Shown in pieces: positions 35,783-44,886 of a stretch of 64,000 nucleotides of DNA. How positions within the stretch are numbered: the first letter of the stretch is position 1; the number at the start of each line of letters is the position of its first letter. Under the pieces are notes generated by a model. It saw only the letters and a list, made by a program, of their open reading frames with translations. It was not told the DNA's origin and made no database searches. The stretch is from Neisseria zalophi. Lineage in GTDB: Bacteria > Pseudomonadota > Gammaproteobacteria > Burkholderiales > Neisseriaceae. The stretch is taken from assembly GCF_008807015.1 (NCBI RefSeq), contig NZ_CP031700.1, positions 992,001 through 1,056,000 of the forward strand, read 5' to 3'. A program made the translations under genes and the position numbers.

Positions 35783-36997
35783 TTAGCTGGCGCGGTCGGC
35801 GGCACGTTCCAATATACGTTGGGATACGGTCAAATCGTTTTGCTTATGTTCGCCCAATGCAACCATGCCGTGTTCTTCTAATTGTTTTAAAACAGCGGAT
35901 ATAGCCGATTCGTCTAGCCCTGCGTCTGCCAAACGGATAGGCAGGCCCAATGATTTAAAGAAGTTTTCCGTTTCAACAATGGCCGCTTCAATGATTTCGT
36001 CTTCGCTCATATTGCCCTGAGGGTTGGTTATCGCCCAAACATTGCGGGCATATTGCAATAATTTTTCTTTTTTGCTGTCTTTCAATTCACGCATGAGCGA
36101 GGGCAATACAATGGTGAGGGTGCGGGCATGGTCGATGCCGTAAAGTGAGGTGAGCTCGTGGCCGATCATATGCGTGGTCCAATCTTGCGGCACGCCCGCA
36201 CCAATCAGGCCGTTTAATGCCATGGTGGCCGTCCACATAATATTCTTGCGTATTTCAATATTGTCTGGCTGCTGTTTCACCGCAGGGCCTTCTTCGATTA
36301 AGATTTTCAGCAGGCTTTCCGAAAAAGCATCTTGCACTTTGGCATTCACGGGATAGGTGAGATATTGTTCCATCACGTGAACATAAGCATCGGCAATGCC
36401 GTTCATCACCTGTTGTTCCGGCAGGGTGAGGGTTTTGGCCGGGTCTAAAATAGAAAATTTCGGATAAGCCAACGGGCTGCGGAAAGGCAGCTTCGCGTGG
36501 CGTTCGCTATAATTCACCACGCCGCCCGGATTCATTTCCGAACCGGTGGCCGGAATGGTTAGCACTGCGCCCAAATCAACCGCATGATCCACTTTCACGG
36601 CATAGCTGGTTAACGCCGCCCAAGCCCGATCGCGCGATACCGTACCGTCGGCTTCCGTTAACGAAGACACCAACGCCACAAATTTACTGCCGTCAATCAC
36701 CGAACCGCCGCCCACGGCCAAAATAAAATTAATGCGCTCCCGATTCACCATATCGGCGGCTTTTAATAAGGTGGTAAATTCGGGATTGGGCTCGATGCCG
36801 CCGAATTCAAAAACCGTACGCGCGCCATTGGCCGTTAAAGCCGCTTTCACTTCGTCTAAGGTGCCGGTGCGTTTGGCCGAGCCGCCGCCATAAGTAATCA
36901 ATACCCGCGCTTTTTCAGGCACCAATTCCGACAGCTTTTTAATCTGCCCTTCGCCAAAAATAATCCGCACCGGATTGTAGTATTCAAAATTATTCAT
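35783..36997 (-). CDS. yqhD: Iron-containing alcohol/aldehyde reductase
   Basis: NADPH-dependent reductase of broad aldehydes, 404 residues, close to E. coli YqhD along its whole length. NNFEYYNPVRIIFGEGQI opens the protein; LITYGGGSAKRTG (about 38) and LAVGGGSVIDGSKFVA (about 92) bind the nucleotide. Metal-site region: NGIADAYVHVMEQYLT, MIGHELTSLYGIDHARTLTI (about 265-285). ATG 36997 has AAGGAG; the frame stays open upstream to 37081 without a better start. It is divergent from the AraC-type gene, as yqhC-yqhD in E. coli. Confidence 0.94.
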   Translation of the reverse strand: MNNFEYYNPVRIIFGEGQIKKLSELVPEKARVLITYGGGSAKRTGTLDEVKAALTANGARTVFEFGGIEPNPEFTTLLKAADMVNRERINFILAVGGGSVIDGSKFVALVSSLTEADGTVSRDRAWAALTSYAVKVDHAVDLGAVLTIPATGSEMNPGGVVNYSERHAKLPFRSPLAYPKFSILDPAKTLTLPEQQVMNGIADAYVHVMEQYLTYPVNAKVQDAFSESLLKILIEEGPAVKQQPDNIEIRKNIMWTATMALNGLIGAGVPQDWTTHMIGHELTSLYGIDHARTLTIVLPSLMRELKDSKKEKLLQYARNVWAITNPQGNMSEDEIIEAAIVETENFFKSLGLPIRLADAGLDESAISAVLKQLEEHGMVALGEHKQNDLTVSQRILERAADRAS

Positions 36998-37308
36998 AAA
37001 AAAACTCCTTATTAAAAACAACCGTGATTGCCTACTTTTTTCTGCTCGGACGAAATTGCCGGAAAACAGCGCAACAACCAATAACGCTTTTGAAGAATTT
37101 ATTATAGGCCTTTCATTGCCAAAGCATTAGAACAAACCTATTTTTCTCTTGCCTATTTCTACACAATTCAACTGCACCTTAATTGCAAACCGCAGATAGC
37201 TAAACCATAAGTCTTAATCCGATTAGGCCGTCTGAAAACCCGATTCCGGCTAATGGCATTCGGGCATAAAGCAGGGTATAGTCGGGCTTCGTTTTGTTTT
37301 ATTTGGGT

Positions 37309-38178
37309 ATGAAACCGGATATGATCAAACCAAGTATGATTGCACAATTGAAAGCGATGTTGCCGAAAAATCAAACAGTTGAATCCGCGATTCCCGGCCT
37401 GTATTTTTATTGCGCCGACAGGCCGAGCGAAATACTCGGCTATATTCAAGAGCCGAGTATTTGTATTGTGTTGCAAGGCGAGCGCAAGATTTATTTAGGC
37501 TCCGACTGCCAATATTTTAATGGCAGCCATTTAATGTTTTGCCCCGTTAACCTGCCCCTGCGCATGCATATCGAACAGGCCACGGCCGAGCAGCCCGTGA
37601 TTGTTATGTCTATGAAATTGGAAATAGAGATGATTCGGGATATGTTGGCCAAAATCCCCCCGAAACCAAAAGAAAACCATGCCCACAAAGGTATTCAGTG
37701 GACATTAGACGATCAATTGCTGGCCGTATTCGAACGGCTGATTGATTTATTAAACCGGCCCGAAGACATTACCGTTTTATCAAACCTCATTAAGCAAGAA
37801 ATATACTACCGCCTGCTCACCGCCGAGCAGGGCGGGAAGTTGCAACAATTGGCGGCAAACAGCAGCCATACCCGACAGATAGCCCAGGCAACCGAATGGC
37901 TAAAAAACCATCTCGACCAGCCCATTATGGTGGAAGACCTAGCCAAAACCTGCGGCATGAGTGTTTCGATGTTTTATCAGCAGTTTAAAGAAATCACCCG
38001 ACTCAGCCCCCTGCAATACCACAAACACCTACGCCTCACCGAAGCCCGCAAACTCAATAAAGCCGGCAATATATCCATTGCCCAAATCGCCATGCAGGTG
38101 GGCTATGAAAGCCCGAGCCAGTTTAGCAGGGAATATAAACGGCAGTTTGGGGTGGCGCCTAGTGGGGATAGGGGGTGA
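37309..38178 (+). CDS. AraC-family regulator with AraC_N domain (YqhC-like)
   Basis: Transcription regulator of 289 residues. The N-domain (ESAIPGLYFYCADRPSEILG, then EPSICIVLQGERKIYLG) is the AraC_N type. The C-terminal double HTH covers about 190-285: WLKNHLDQPIMVEDLAKTCG and KAGNISIAQIAMQVGYESPS. Divergent position suggests that it controls yqhD and perhaps the reductase and GST genes beyond. Start ATG 37309 is likely; ATG 37321 and TTG 37294 are alternatives. Confidence 0.9.
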   Translation: MKPDMIKPSMIAQLKAMLPKNQTVESAIPGLYFYCADRPSEILGYIQEPSICIVLQGERKIYLGSDCQYFNGSHLMFCPVNLPLRMHIEQATAEQPVIVMSMKLEIEMIRDMLAKIPPKPKENHAHKGIQWTLDDQLLAVFERLIDLLNRPEDITVLSNLIKQEIYYRLLTAEQGGKLQQLAANSSHTRQIAQATEWLKNHLDQPIMVEDLAKTCGMSVSMFYQQFKEITRLSPLQYHKHLRLTEARKLNKAGNISIAQIAMQVGYESPSQFSREYKRQFGVAPSGDRG

Positions 38179-38196
38179 ATTCATTTGGTTGGTTTA

Positions 38197-38232
38197 AAGG
38201 CCGTCTGAAAGGGTGGGTTCAGATAGCTTTTT
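38197..38232. terminator. Imperfect DUS hairpin at the end of the TPR gene
   Basis: AAAGGCCGTCTGAA pairs with the degenerate arm TTCAGATAGCTTTT. The TGA stop of the TPR gene (complement 38219-38221) lies inside this arm. It probably is the border of the AT-rich locus. Confidence 0.55.
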
Positions 38233-40084
38233 TAGTATTTATACTTTTTGTTAATAAGTTAATAGCTTGTTTATGTTTCTTTATAAATTGATTATCTATT
38301 TCTATATTTTGTTGTTTTGATAGCTTAAGAAATAGATCTATATTTTTAATTAAAAAGAATAATGTTTCTAAAGGATAAGTAGATGATTTTTGCGTTAAGA
38401 TTATCTGAATGTCTAAAGCTCTTTCATAAAAATCTTTAGCTTTCAGGTATCCATTATCAGTTTTAGATCTATATAGATTTCCTAAGTTAGTTAGTGTTAA
38501 GGTAATAAGATCTTGAATTCCAATGTTATTTTCTTTAGAGATGTTTTTGTTAATTTCTTCAAGAATCTCTAAAGATTTTTTGTAAAGATTTTCTGCATCA
38601 ACTATTTTATTTAGTGCGGACTTAAAAGTCCCATAATTTTGGAGTATTAATCCAAAGTGTTGCTTATCTACATTAGGGTTTAATATATTTAAATATTGAT
38701 AGGATGAAATTGCTTTTTTATAATATTTTTCTATTTGTTGTATGTCGCCTTTAGTTCTATCTTTTTCCCATATATCATTGAGAAATGTTGCATAGCTAGC
38801 ATATATTTCCATCTCTAATTTCTTGTGTATGCTTCCATCTCTTTTGATTAAAGTATTTAAATTTTCTAAGGATTCTTGATAATATTTTTGAGCTTCTTTA
38901 CTATCTGATTCTTTTTTGATGTTTGAGCACAATAAATTTCCTAAGATATTAAGGGTAGAAATTAAATGAATTAGTATTTTTGAATCTTCTTTTACAAATA
39001 TTTTTTGTATTTTTAATGATTTTAGAAGAAAATATTTAGATTCTTCAAATTGACCTATATTTTTAAGCATAAGTCCTAAATCAGAGTAAACACTTGCTCT
39101 TAAAATATTGTCTGGCATATGGATTTCATCCATTTTTATTAAGCATTTATCATATAAAGATTTTGCCTCACTATGCCGATAGCACAGATCTAACAAGTTT
39201 GCAAAGCTTACTAATAATTGAATATATATGTAAATGTGTTTTTTCGTTTTATTTTCAATTTGGTTAAATGCCTCTATTGCTCTACGGTAATAATGTTCTG
39301 CGTCATTCCATCTATGAGCATATTTGTTAAGTAAAATTGCAAAACCTCCTAAGCAGAGTGTTAAGTACATTAGATTGTCTTTTTGATTTTCTGAAACTAA
39401 TATTTCACACTTTTTTAGAGTGTTGGTATAAATTTCTTCTGCTTTTTGAAGGTCATTGTTGTGTGATAAAAACTGAGCATATTCAATTGAAGATGCTGGG
39501 GTGCTATCTACTTCCATTGCTCGTTCAAACAATTTTTTCGCATTGTTGATTCTTTCATCGCCTTTTGAATAATCAATTGCATTAAGATGGGCTGATAATA
39601 CCCATTCTTTAGCTTTCTTTTTTGATAATTCATTATGTTTTGCGGTTTCTTGCTGTAATTTAGTACGTTGTTCTAGTAAATTATTATGTTCTTGTAAGCT
39701 TTCTTCTGTATCTAATATTGTTCTTGCTTTTGAATATTCACCATTTTGAAAAGCCTCATATGCCTTTTTTAGCCGTTCATTGTCTATTTTAATTTGACGA
39801 AATTTTTCAGCAAGCTGGGTAACTTCATTTTGAAACTGCTGTATTTCATCCAAGCAAGCATGATACTCTTGCTCACGTTTTGCCGATTCCTTTCTAAAAT
39901 CATCATCTTCAGGATATTTTTCAATATTTTTTCGACAAGTATTTATTTGTTCTTGAATCTTTTTTCTTTTATTTTCTAAATCTTTCCATTCAATTGATTT
40001 ATAGAAATTATTTTGAGTTGTATTTCCAATGGATACATATCCGCCGCTATTGATGTCACCCGTTTGAATAGATGTATTACGCAT
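38219..40084 (-). CDS. TPR-repeat protein with N-terminal Gly/Asn signalling-like motif
   Basis: Protein of 621 residues. Residues about 5-27 read IQTGDINSGGYVSIGN TTQNN, a Gly/Asn motif repeated in the preceding gene. A coiled coil (about 33-165) leads to tetratricopeptide repeats from about 185 to 590 (pattern A..YY.RAIE, KAKDFYERALDIQ, AENLYKKSLEILEEI). No NTPase or nuclease motif is seen. The start overlaps the upstream gene by 8 bases. AT-rich codon use contrasts with the neighbours. TPR proteins beside small effector genes occur in bacterial NLR-like and other conflict systems. Function is inferred, not known. Confidence 0.75.
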   Translation of the reverse strand: MRNTSIQTGDINSGGYVSIGNTTQNNFYKSIEWKDLENKRKKIQEQINTCRKNIEKYPEDDDFRKESAKREQEYHACLDEIQQFQNEVTQLAEKFRQIKIDNERLKKAYEAFQNGEYSKARTILDTEESLQEHNNLLEQRTKLQQETAKHNELSKKKAKEWVLSAHLNAIDYSKGDERINNAKKLFERAMEVDSTPASSIEYAQFLSHNNDLQKAEEIYTNTLKKCEILVSENQKDNLMYLTLCLGGFAILLNKYAHRWNDAEHYYRRAIEAFNQIENKTKKHIYIYIQLLVSFANLLDLCYRHSEAKSLYDKCLIKMDEIHMPDNILRASVYSDLGLMLKNIGQFEESKYFLLKSLKIQKIFVKEDSKILIHLISTLNILGNLLCSNIKKESDSKEAQKYYQESLENLNTLIKRDGSIHKKLEMEIYASYATFLNDIWEKDRTKGDIQQIEKYYKKAISSYQYLNILNPNVDKQHFGLILQNYGTFKSALNKIVDAENLYKKSLEILEEINKNISKENNIGIQDLITLTLTNLGNLYRSKTDNGYLKAKDFYERALDIQIILTQKSSTYPLETLFFLIKNIDLFLKLSKQQNIEIDNQFIKKHKQAINLLTKSINTKKAI

Positions 40085-40382
40085 TATTAATATTTCCTAT
40101 AGATACATTACCTCCTGCATTAATATTTCCTGTTTGAATATTGGTGGTAATGTTTGTGTTAGATAATAGATTTTCTAATTGGCTTTTTATTTGGGGGGTA
40201 TCTTGAAATAGGTTTATTAATTCTTCTGTAAATTTATTTTTGTCATTATTCTCTTTATGTACCTCTAGCTTGTCCCAAACATTTCCTAATAGGTTTTTAA
40301 TTCCATCATATGCAGCACTTCCGGCTACACCAGTTGCCAAAGGGTTATTCCAAATATAATCAATTAAAATGGGTAGATCCAT
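40077..40382 (-). CDS. Small helical protein with C-terminal motif matching the TPR partner
   Basis: Product of 101 residues from ATG 40382, which has AGGAG upstream; an in-frame start at 40415 lacks one. A possible membrane-active helix lies at about 10-35 (NNPLATGVAGSAAYDGIKNL). Residues about 78-98 read IQTGNINAGGNVSIGNINN, nearly the same as the N-terminus of the next protein. Small effector with C-terminal motif plus adjacent sensor with N-terminal copy is the plan of amyloid-signalling (BASS) pairs; this would make it the effector. That reading is inference. Confidence 0.65.
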   Translation of the reverse strand: MDLPILIDYIWNNPLATGVAGSAAYDGIKNLLGNVWDKLEVHKENNDKNKFTEELINLFQDTPQIKSQLENLLSNTNITTNIQTGNINAGGNVSIGNINNA

Positions 40383-40587
40383 TATATATTCTCCTAATTT
40401 ATTTATTGTAAACAACTAAATTAATATAAGAATGATAATAAAATTTTCAAGAATGTTGGGATGGGTTTATCAAAATAATTACTATTAAATTTATATCAAT
40501 TAGCGGTAGTATAAAAGCCGTCTGAAAGAAAAGTTTTTCAGATGGCTTTAAATATTATTTATAATAAATATCAGTATTTGATTATAT
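40383..40587. other. AT-rich intergenic region with DUS-like hairpin
   Basis: Holds the promoter of the small-effector/TPR pair and, at 40514-40547, arms AAGCCGTCTGAAA and TTTCAGATGGCTT, each one or two bases off the standard DUS. The hairpin lies after the hrpA C-part in neither orientation of transcription start, but 3' of it on the minus strand, and may terminate it. Confidence 0.45.
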
Positions 40588-43461
40588 TTATTTAAACTTA
40601 TCCCACTCCTTCAACAACCTTTTAACCGAAACCGGATAAGGCGTCTTCAATTCTTGCGCAAATAGCGACACGCGCAATTCTTCTATCTGCCATCTAAACC
40701 CTTTCAGGCCGTCTGAAAGGGGTTGGTTGTGTTTGAGCAGGCTGTCTGTTTTTTCCCGCCACATTTGCTCTAATTCCTGAATATCGGCTTCGCGCGCGGC
40801 ATCGCGGGCGGGGTTGGCGCTGTATTTTTCCATGCGTAGGGTCATGGCTTTGAGGTAAACGGGCAGGCGCGGCCATTGTGCCCATGGGGTGCGGCTGGCG
40901 AAACCGGCGGACAGCAGTGCCTGCACGCGTTCGCGCAGCAGCGGGGTGAGGGGGTGTTTGCCCAATTTGCCGTTGAGTTCGGCATAAGCGGCGGCGGTGT
41001 CTTGCAAATAGCGGCTCATGGCTTCTTTTACGGCGGGCAGGCGGCTGCGGGCGCGTTTGATTTGTTCTTTAAAGGCTTTTTCGCTGCGCGGCGGTTCGTC
41101 TTCGCCGATAAAGGCGCGGTCGCAGATGGCGGCGGTGAGGTCGTCGCGCAGGGTGTCGGCGGGAATGTGTTTGAGCAGCATGGCGGCTTGGGTGAAGCCG
41201 GGTATGCCTTTATTGAGGTCTTTCATGTGCTCTTTAAGCTGGCGTTGCATGAGTGCGATTACACCTTGTCGGTGGGCTTGTTCGGCGGCTTCGGGGGTGT
41301 CGAACAGGCGCAGGGCGATGTGGCCGTCTTTTTCTTTTTGCAGGCCGAGATAGCCGGTGAGCTGCTGTTTGCCGCGTGCGAATTTGATGGATTCGGGCAG
41401 GGTGCCGATGTCCCATGTGGTGACATTATCACGCTCGAATTCTTGGGTGTTGTCGCGAAAGGTGACGGCGGCGGCTTGGCCGAGTTCGTGTTGGAGTTTG
41501 GCGAGGTCGCGGCCGGTAGCGAGCTCTTGGCCGCCGTCGTCGATAATGCGCAGGTTGAAATAGTTGTGCGGGGGCAGGGGGGTGTTGGCCCATTGTTCGA
41601 GGTCGATTTGTTCGAGCAGGCGCATGTCGCCGGCGGTTTTGGCGATGAATTGCGCCAGTTGGGGCATTATCGGCGCTTGTTGGTCGGGATGGCTTTCTAA
41701 AAAGCGGGTAATAAAATCGGGCACGGGCACGCAGATGCGGCGGATTTGTTTGGGCAGGGCTTTAATCAGCAGTTGCAGTTTTTCGCGCAACATGCCGGGC
41801 ACCAGCCATTCGAGCGCGGGGGCGTGCAGGCGGTTGAGCACGGTGAGCGGCAGGGTGAGGGTAACGCCGTCGAGGGGGTGGTTCGGCTCGAAGCGGTAGC
41901 TGAGTTTGAATTTGCCGTCTTCGGTTTTCCAGAATTTGGGAAACTGCTCTTCGGTGATGTGCGCGGCGGCGTGTTGCATCAGGTCTTCTTTGCTGAGGAA
42001 GAGCAGGCGCGGGTTTTCTTGCTCGGCGGTTTTCAGCCATGCTTCAAAGGTGCGGATATCGGCAAAGGGCAATTCTTTCAGACGGCCTTGTGAGGTTTGT
42101 TGTTTATTGAGGCCGTCTGAAACGGTTTCGGCGTTTGCGGCTTTTTTTTCAGACGGCCTGTAAAACTGCGGCAGCCTTTGGTTGTAAAACTCGTATAAGG
42201 CTTCTTCATCAACCAATACATCTTGCTTGCGCGATTTGTGTTCGAGCTCGCTGATTTCTTTAATCAGCTTTTTATTGTGCTGGAAAAAGGCAGCCTGAAT
42301 ATGGCTTTCTTGGGCAACCAATGCGCCACGGATAAACAGTTCGCGCGCTTCTTCGGGGGCAACCCTGCCATAGGCCACGGGGCGGCGGGGGATAACGGTG
42401 AGGCCGTAGAAGGTAACGCGTTCGCTGGCCACGACTTCGCCGCGTTTTTGCGACCAATGGGGCTCGAAATAATGATAGCGCACCAGATGCGGGGCTTCGG
42501 CTTCTATCCATTCGGGGTCGATTTGGGCGACATCGCGGGCATAGAGGCGGGTGGTTTCGGTGAGCTCGGCAGCCATCACCCATTTGGGTTTGCTTTTAAA
42601 CAGCGCGGAAGCGGGAAATAAATGGAAATGGCTGCCGCGGGCGCCGATATAGTCGTGCCCTTCGGGGGATTTGAGGCCGACATTGGCAATCAGGCCGGTG
42701 AGTAGGGCGCGGTGGATTTGCTCATAGCCGGCTTCTTTGGCGGCGCGGATTTGGGCGCGGTGCTGCTTTTTATCAAGCTGCTTTTGCTTGAGTTTGGCCG
42801 ATAAATCTTGATCGGCGGTGTTTTCAGACGGGGCAAGCTGGGCTTGCTGCGGAGGCCGTCTGAAAGCGTTTTCTTTGCTGACCAATCCCATTTCCACGGC
42901 AATATCGGCCAGTTGTTTGTGCAATTCGCGCCATTCGCGCATGCGCAGGTGGGAAAGAAAATATTGGTGGCACCATTGCACCAACTGGCGGTTGCTCAAG
43001 CCCTTGTCGCGCTCGCGCTGGAAGCTGTCCCAAATATTCAGATAGGCGGCAAAGTCGGATTGTTTGTCGGTAAAGCGTTCATGGGCTTTTTGGGCCGCTT
43101 CGCGCGCTTCCAAAGGCCGCTCGCGCGGGTCTTGGATGGAAAGGGCGGATACGATAATGAGTATTTCCGCCATACAGTCGTGCTTTTGTGCCGCCAGCAG
43201 GATGCGTGCAACTTTCGGGTCGATGGGTAGGCGCGCCATCTGTTCGCCGAGTTTGGTTAGGCGGTAACGCGGTTTATTAGGCATAGACGTTTTCAGGCCG
43301 TCTGAAAAGTTTTCAGACGGCCTATTTGTATTTTCCGGTTGATTATTTTTGATGTTTTGCATGATGGCTTTTAATGAGGAAGGAACGCCACGCGCACCGT
43401 TGGTTTTTAGAGGTATTGTCTTATATTTTTGGATTTTACCGAAATATTTTATCGCATACAA
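40588..43461 (-). CDS. hrpA: HrpA-type RNA helicase, detached C-terminal part
   Basis: C-terminal two thirds of the DEAH helicase HrpA. Homology starts at residue 60 (MPNKPRYRLTKLGEQMARLP), continues through the HA2 region (ILIIVSALSIQDPRERPLEA), the OB-fold region (GLIANVGLKSPEGHDYIGARG) and the DUF3418 tail. The first 59 residues come from the inserted island or are not translated; ATG 43284 would give the native part alone (898 residues). No ribosome site supports either start. The helicase domains are in the separate gene 47367-48767. DUS codons give the peptide ENFSDGLK just before the homology. Expression is doubtful. Confidence 0.85.
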   Translation of the reverse strand: MYAIKYFGKIQKYKTIPLKTNGARGVPSSLKAIMQNIKNNQPENTNRPSENFSDGLKTSMPNKPRYRLTKLGEQMARLPIDPKVARILLAAQKHDCMAEILIIVSALSIQDPRERPLEAREAAQKAHERFTDKQSDFAAYLNIWDSFQRERDKGLSNRQLVQWCHQYFLSHLRMREWRELHKQLADIAVEMGLVSKENAFRRPPQQAQLAPSENTADQDLSAKLKQKQLDKKQHRAQIRAAKEAGYEQIHRALLTGLIANVGLKSPEGHDYIGARGSHFHLFPASALFKSKPKWVMAAELTETTRLYARDVAQIDPEWIEAEAPHLVRYHYFEPHWSQKRGEVVASERVTFYGLTVIPRRPVAYGRVAPEEARELFIRGALVAQESHIQAAFFQHNKKLIKEISELEHKSRKQDVLVDEEALYEFYNQRLPQFYRPSEKKAANAETVSDGLNKQQTSQGRLKELPFADIRTFEAWLKTAEQENPRLLFLSKEDLMQHAAAHITEEQFPKFWKTEDGKFKLSYRFEPNHPLDGVTLTLPLTVLNRLHAPALEWLVPGMLREKLQLLIKALPKQIRRICVPVPDFITRFLESHPDQQAPIMPQLAQFIAKTAGDMRLLEQIDLEQWANTPLPPHNYFNLRIIDDGGQELATGRDLAKLQHELGQAAAVTFRDNTQEFERDNVTTWDIGTLPESIKFARGKQQLTGYLGLQKEKDGHIALRLFDTPEAAEQAHRQGVIALMQRQLKEHMKDLNKGIPGFTQAAMLLKHIPADTLRDDLTAAICDRAFIGEDEPPRSEKAFKEQIKRARSRLPAVKEAMSRYLQDTAAAYAELNGKLGKHPLTPLLRERVQALLSAGFASRTPWAQWPRLPVYLKAMTLRMEKYSANPARDAAREADIQELEQMWREKTDSLLKHNQPLSDGLKGFRWQIEELRVSLFAQELKTPYPVSVKRLLKEWDKFK
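43291..43308. repeat. Left copy of 18-base direct repeat bordering the hrpA island
   Basis: TTTCAGGCCGTCTGAAAA, a DUS with extension, also at 47349-47366. Collapsing the two copies joins the hrpA halves in frame, with only a TAG left at the seam. Confidence 0.8.
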
Positions 43462-43527
43462 AAGCAGCCTGAAAGCAGGGTTTCTTGTTTTCCTTTGAAA
43501 AAATGTATATGAATAACTATTTTTCGT

Positions 43528-43555
43528 TTGAAAAAATGTTTAATCCGGCTAAAAT
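43528..43555 (+). promoter_or_regulatory. Sigma-70 type promoter of the island genes
   Basis: TTGAAA (43528-43533), 16 bases, TAAAAT (43550-43555), about 30 bases before the start of the DUF4143 ATPase gene. Confidence 0.65.
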
Positions 43556-43584
43556 AACAAGTAAATTCTTGTGAGGCTCTTCTT

Positions 43585-44877
43585 ATGCAACGCAATATTA
43601 TCCAATCCCTAGATAAATGGAAAAACCAGCATAAGCGTAAACCATTGATTATTCAAGGGGCTAGGCAAGTCGGCAAAACGTGGGCAATGAGGCACTTCGG
43701 TGAGCAGCGTTTCGCCCAAGTTGCCTATATTAATTTTGACAACAACCCACGAATGAAAACATTGTTTGCAGGCGATTACGACATCAACCGACTGATACTC
43801 GGCTTAAAAATTGAAAGCGGAGTGGATATCCAGGCAGAAAATACCCTATTGATTTTTGATGAAGTTCAAGAAGTGCCGCAAGCTTTGTCATCACTCAAAT
43901 ATTTTTATGAAAATGCGCCGCAGTTTTATATCGTGGCGGCAGGCTCGCTGCTGGGCGTGTCGATGCATCATCAGGTTTCGTTTCCCGTAGGCAAGGTGGA
44001 TTTTCTGCCGATGTATCCGATGGATTTTCAGGAATTTCTAACCGCACTGGGCAAACAGGATTTGAGGCAGCTACTCGAAACGCAGGATTGGGCGTTGATA
44101 GCCGCCATGAAAACAACCTACATCGATTTATTGCGCCAATATTATTTTATCGGCGGAATGCCTGAAGCGGTGCAAACGTTTATTGATACGCAAAATTTTG
44201 ATGCGGTTCGCCAAGTGCAGCGCAATTTGTTGTTGGCCTACGAACAAGATTTTTCCAAGCATATTAAAGACGGACAAACCATACAAAAAGTGCGGTCGAT
44301 TTGGTCGTCCGTTCCCGAGCAGCTTGCGAAAGAAAACAAAAAATTTATCTACTCGCAACTGCAAAAAGGCGCCCGAAGCAAAGATTATGAAATTGCCCTG
44401 CAATGGCTCAAAGACAGCGGTTTGGTGTATTGCGTGCCGCGTATTAAAAAACCGCATCTGCCACTTTCCGCATATCAGGACAACGCTTTTAAACTGTATG
44501 GCTTAGATGTTGGCCTGCTTGCTGCGCAAAGCCATTTAGACGCCGGCGTTTTGCTGGAAGGCAGCCGTATATTCACCGAATTTAAAGGCGCATTAACTGA
44601 GCAATATGTTTTGCAGCAATTGGTTGCCACGCAGGAAAACCCCGTGTTTTATTGGGCTGCCGAACGCGGCACGGCAGAAGTGGATTTTGTGTTGCAACGC
44701 AGGCAGTCGGTTATTCCGATTGAAGTGAAAGCGGAAGAAAACCTGAAAGCCAAAAGTTTAAAAGTGTATGTGGAACAGTTTCAGCCTGAAAAGGCAGTTC
44801 GCTTTTCAATGGCGGATTATCGGGAACAGGATTGGTTGGTGAATGTTCCGTTGTATGGGGTTGATTCATCAATTTAA
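43585..44877 (+). CDS. AAA_14/DUF4143 ATPase
   Basis: ATPase of 430 residues of the common AAA_14 plus DUF4143 family, whose role is not settled. Walker A IIQGARQVGKTWAMRHFGEQ (about 28), Walker B LLIFDEVQEVPQALSSLKYF (about 92), sensor region YIVAAGSLLGV. The DUF4143 part has YYFIGGMPEAVQTFI (about 188) and the nuclease-like end YWAAERGTAEVDFVL, IPIEVKAEENLKAKSLK, with the D-x(n)-E-x-K pattern of PD-(D/E)XK folds. Its stop TAA provides part of the AAGGA site of the next gene, so it is coupled to the ATPase/HNH pair. GC content is higher than in that pair. Confidence 0.88.
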   Translation: MQRNIIQSLDKWKNQHKRKPLIIQGARQVGKTWAMRHFGEQRFAQVAYINFDNNPRMKTLFAGDYDINRLILGLKIESGVDIQAENTLLIFDEVQEVPQALSSLKYFYENAPQFYIVAAGSLLGVSMHHQVSFPVGKVDFLPMYPMDFQEFLTALGKQDLRQLLETQDWALIAAMKTTYIDLLRQYYFIGGMPEAVQTFIDTQNFDAVRQVQRNLLLAYEQDFSKHIKDGQTIQKVRSIWSSVPEQLAKENKKFIYSQLQKGARSKDYEIALQWLKDSGLVYCVPRIKKPHLPLSAYQDNAFKLYGLDVGLLAAQSHLDAGVLLEGSRIFTEFKGALTEQYVLQQLVATQENPVFYWAAERGTAEVDFVLQRRQSVIPIEVKAEENLKAKSLKVYVEQFQPEKAVRFSMADYREQDWLVNVPLYGVDSSI

Positions 44878-44886
44878 GGAATGGAT

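Noticed and set aside
38219..40084. NB-ARC or NACHT NLR with TPR tail
   Set aside because: No Walker A (GxxxxGK[ST]) occurs anywhere in the 621 residues, so it is not a canonical NLR.
40876..42163. Several long plus-strand frames opposite the hrpA C-part
   Set aside because: They are antisense to a well-conserved GC-rich gene, have no ribosome sites and show compositional bias typical of shadow frames.
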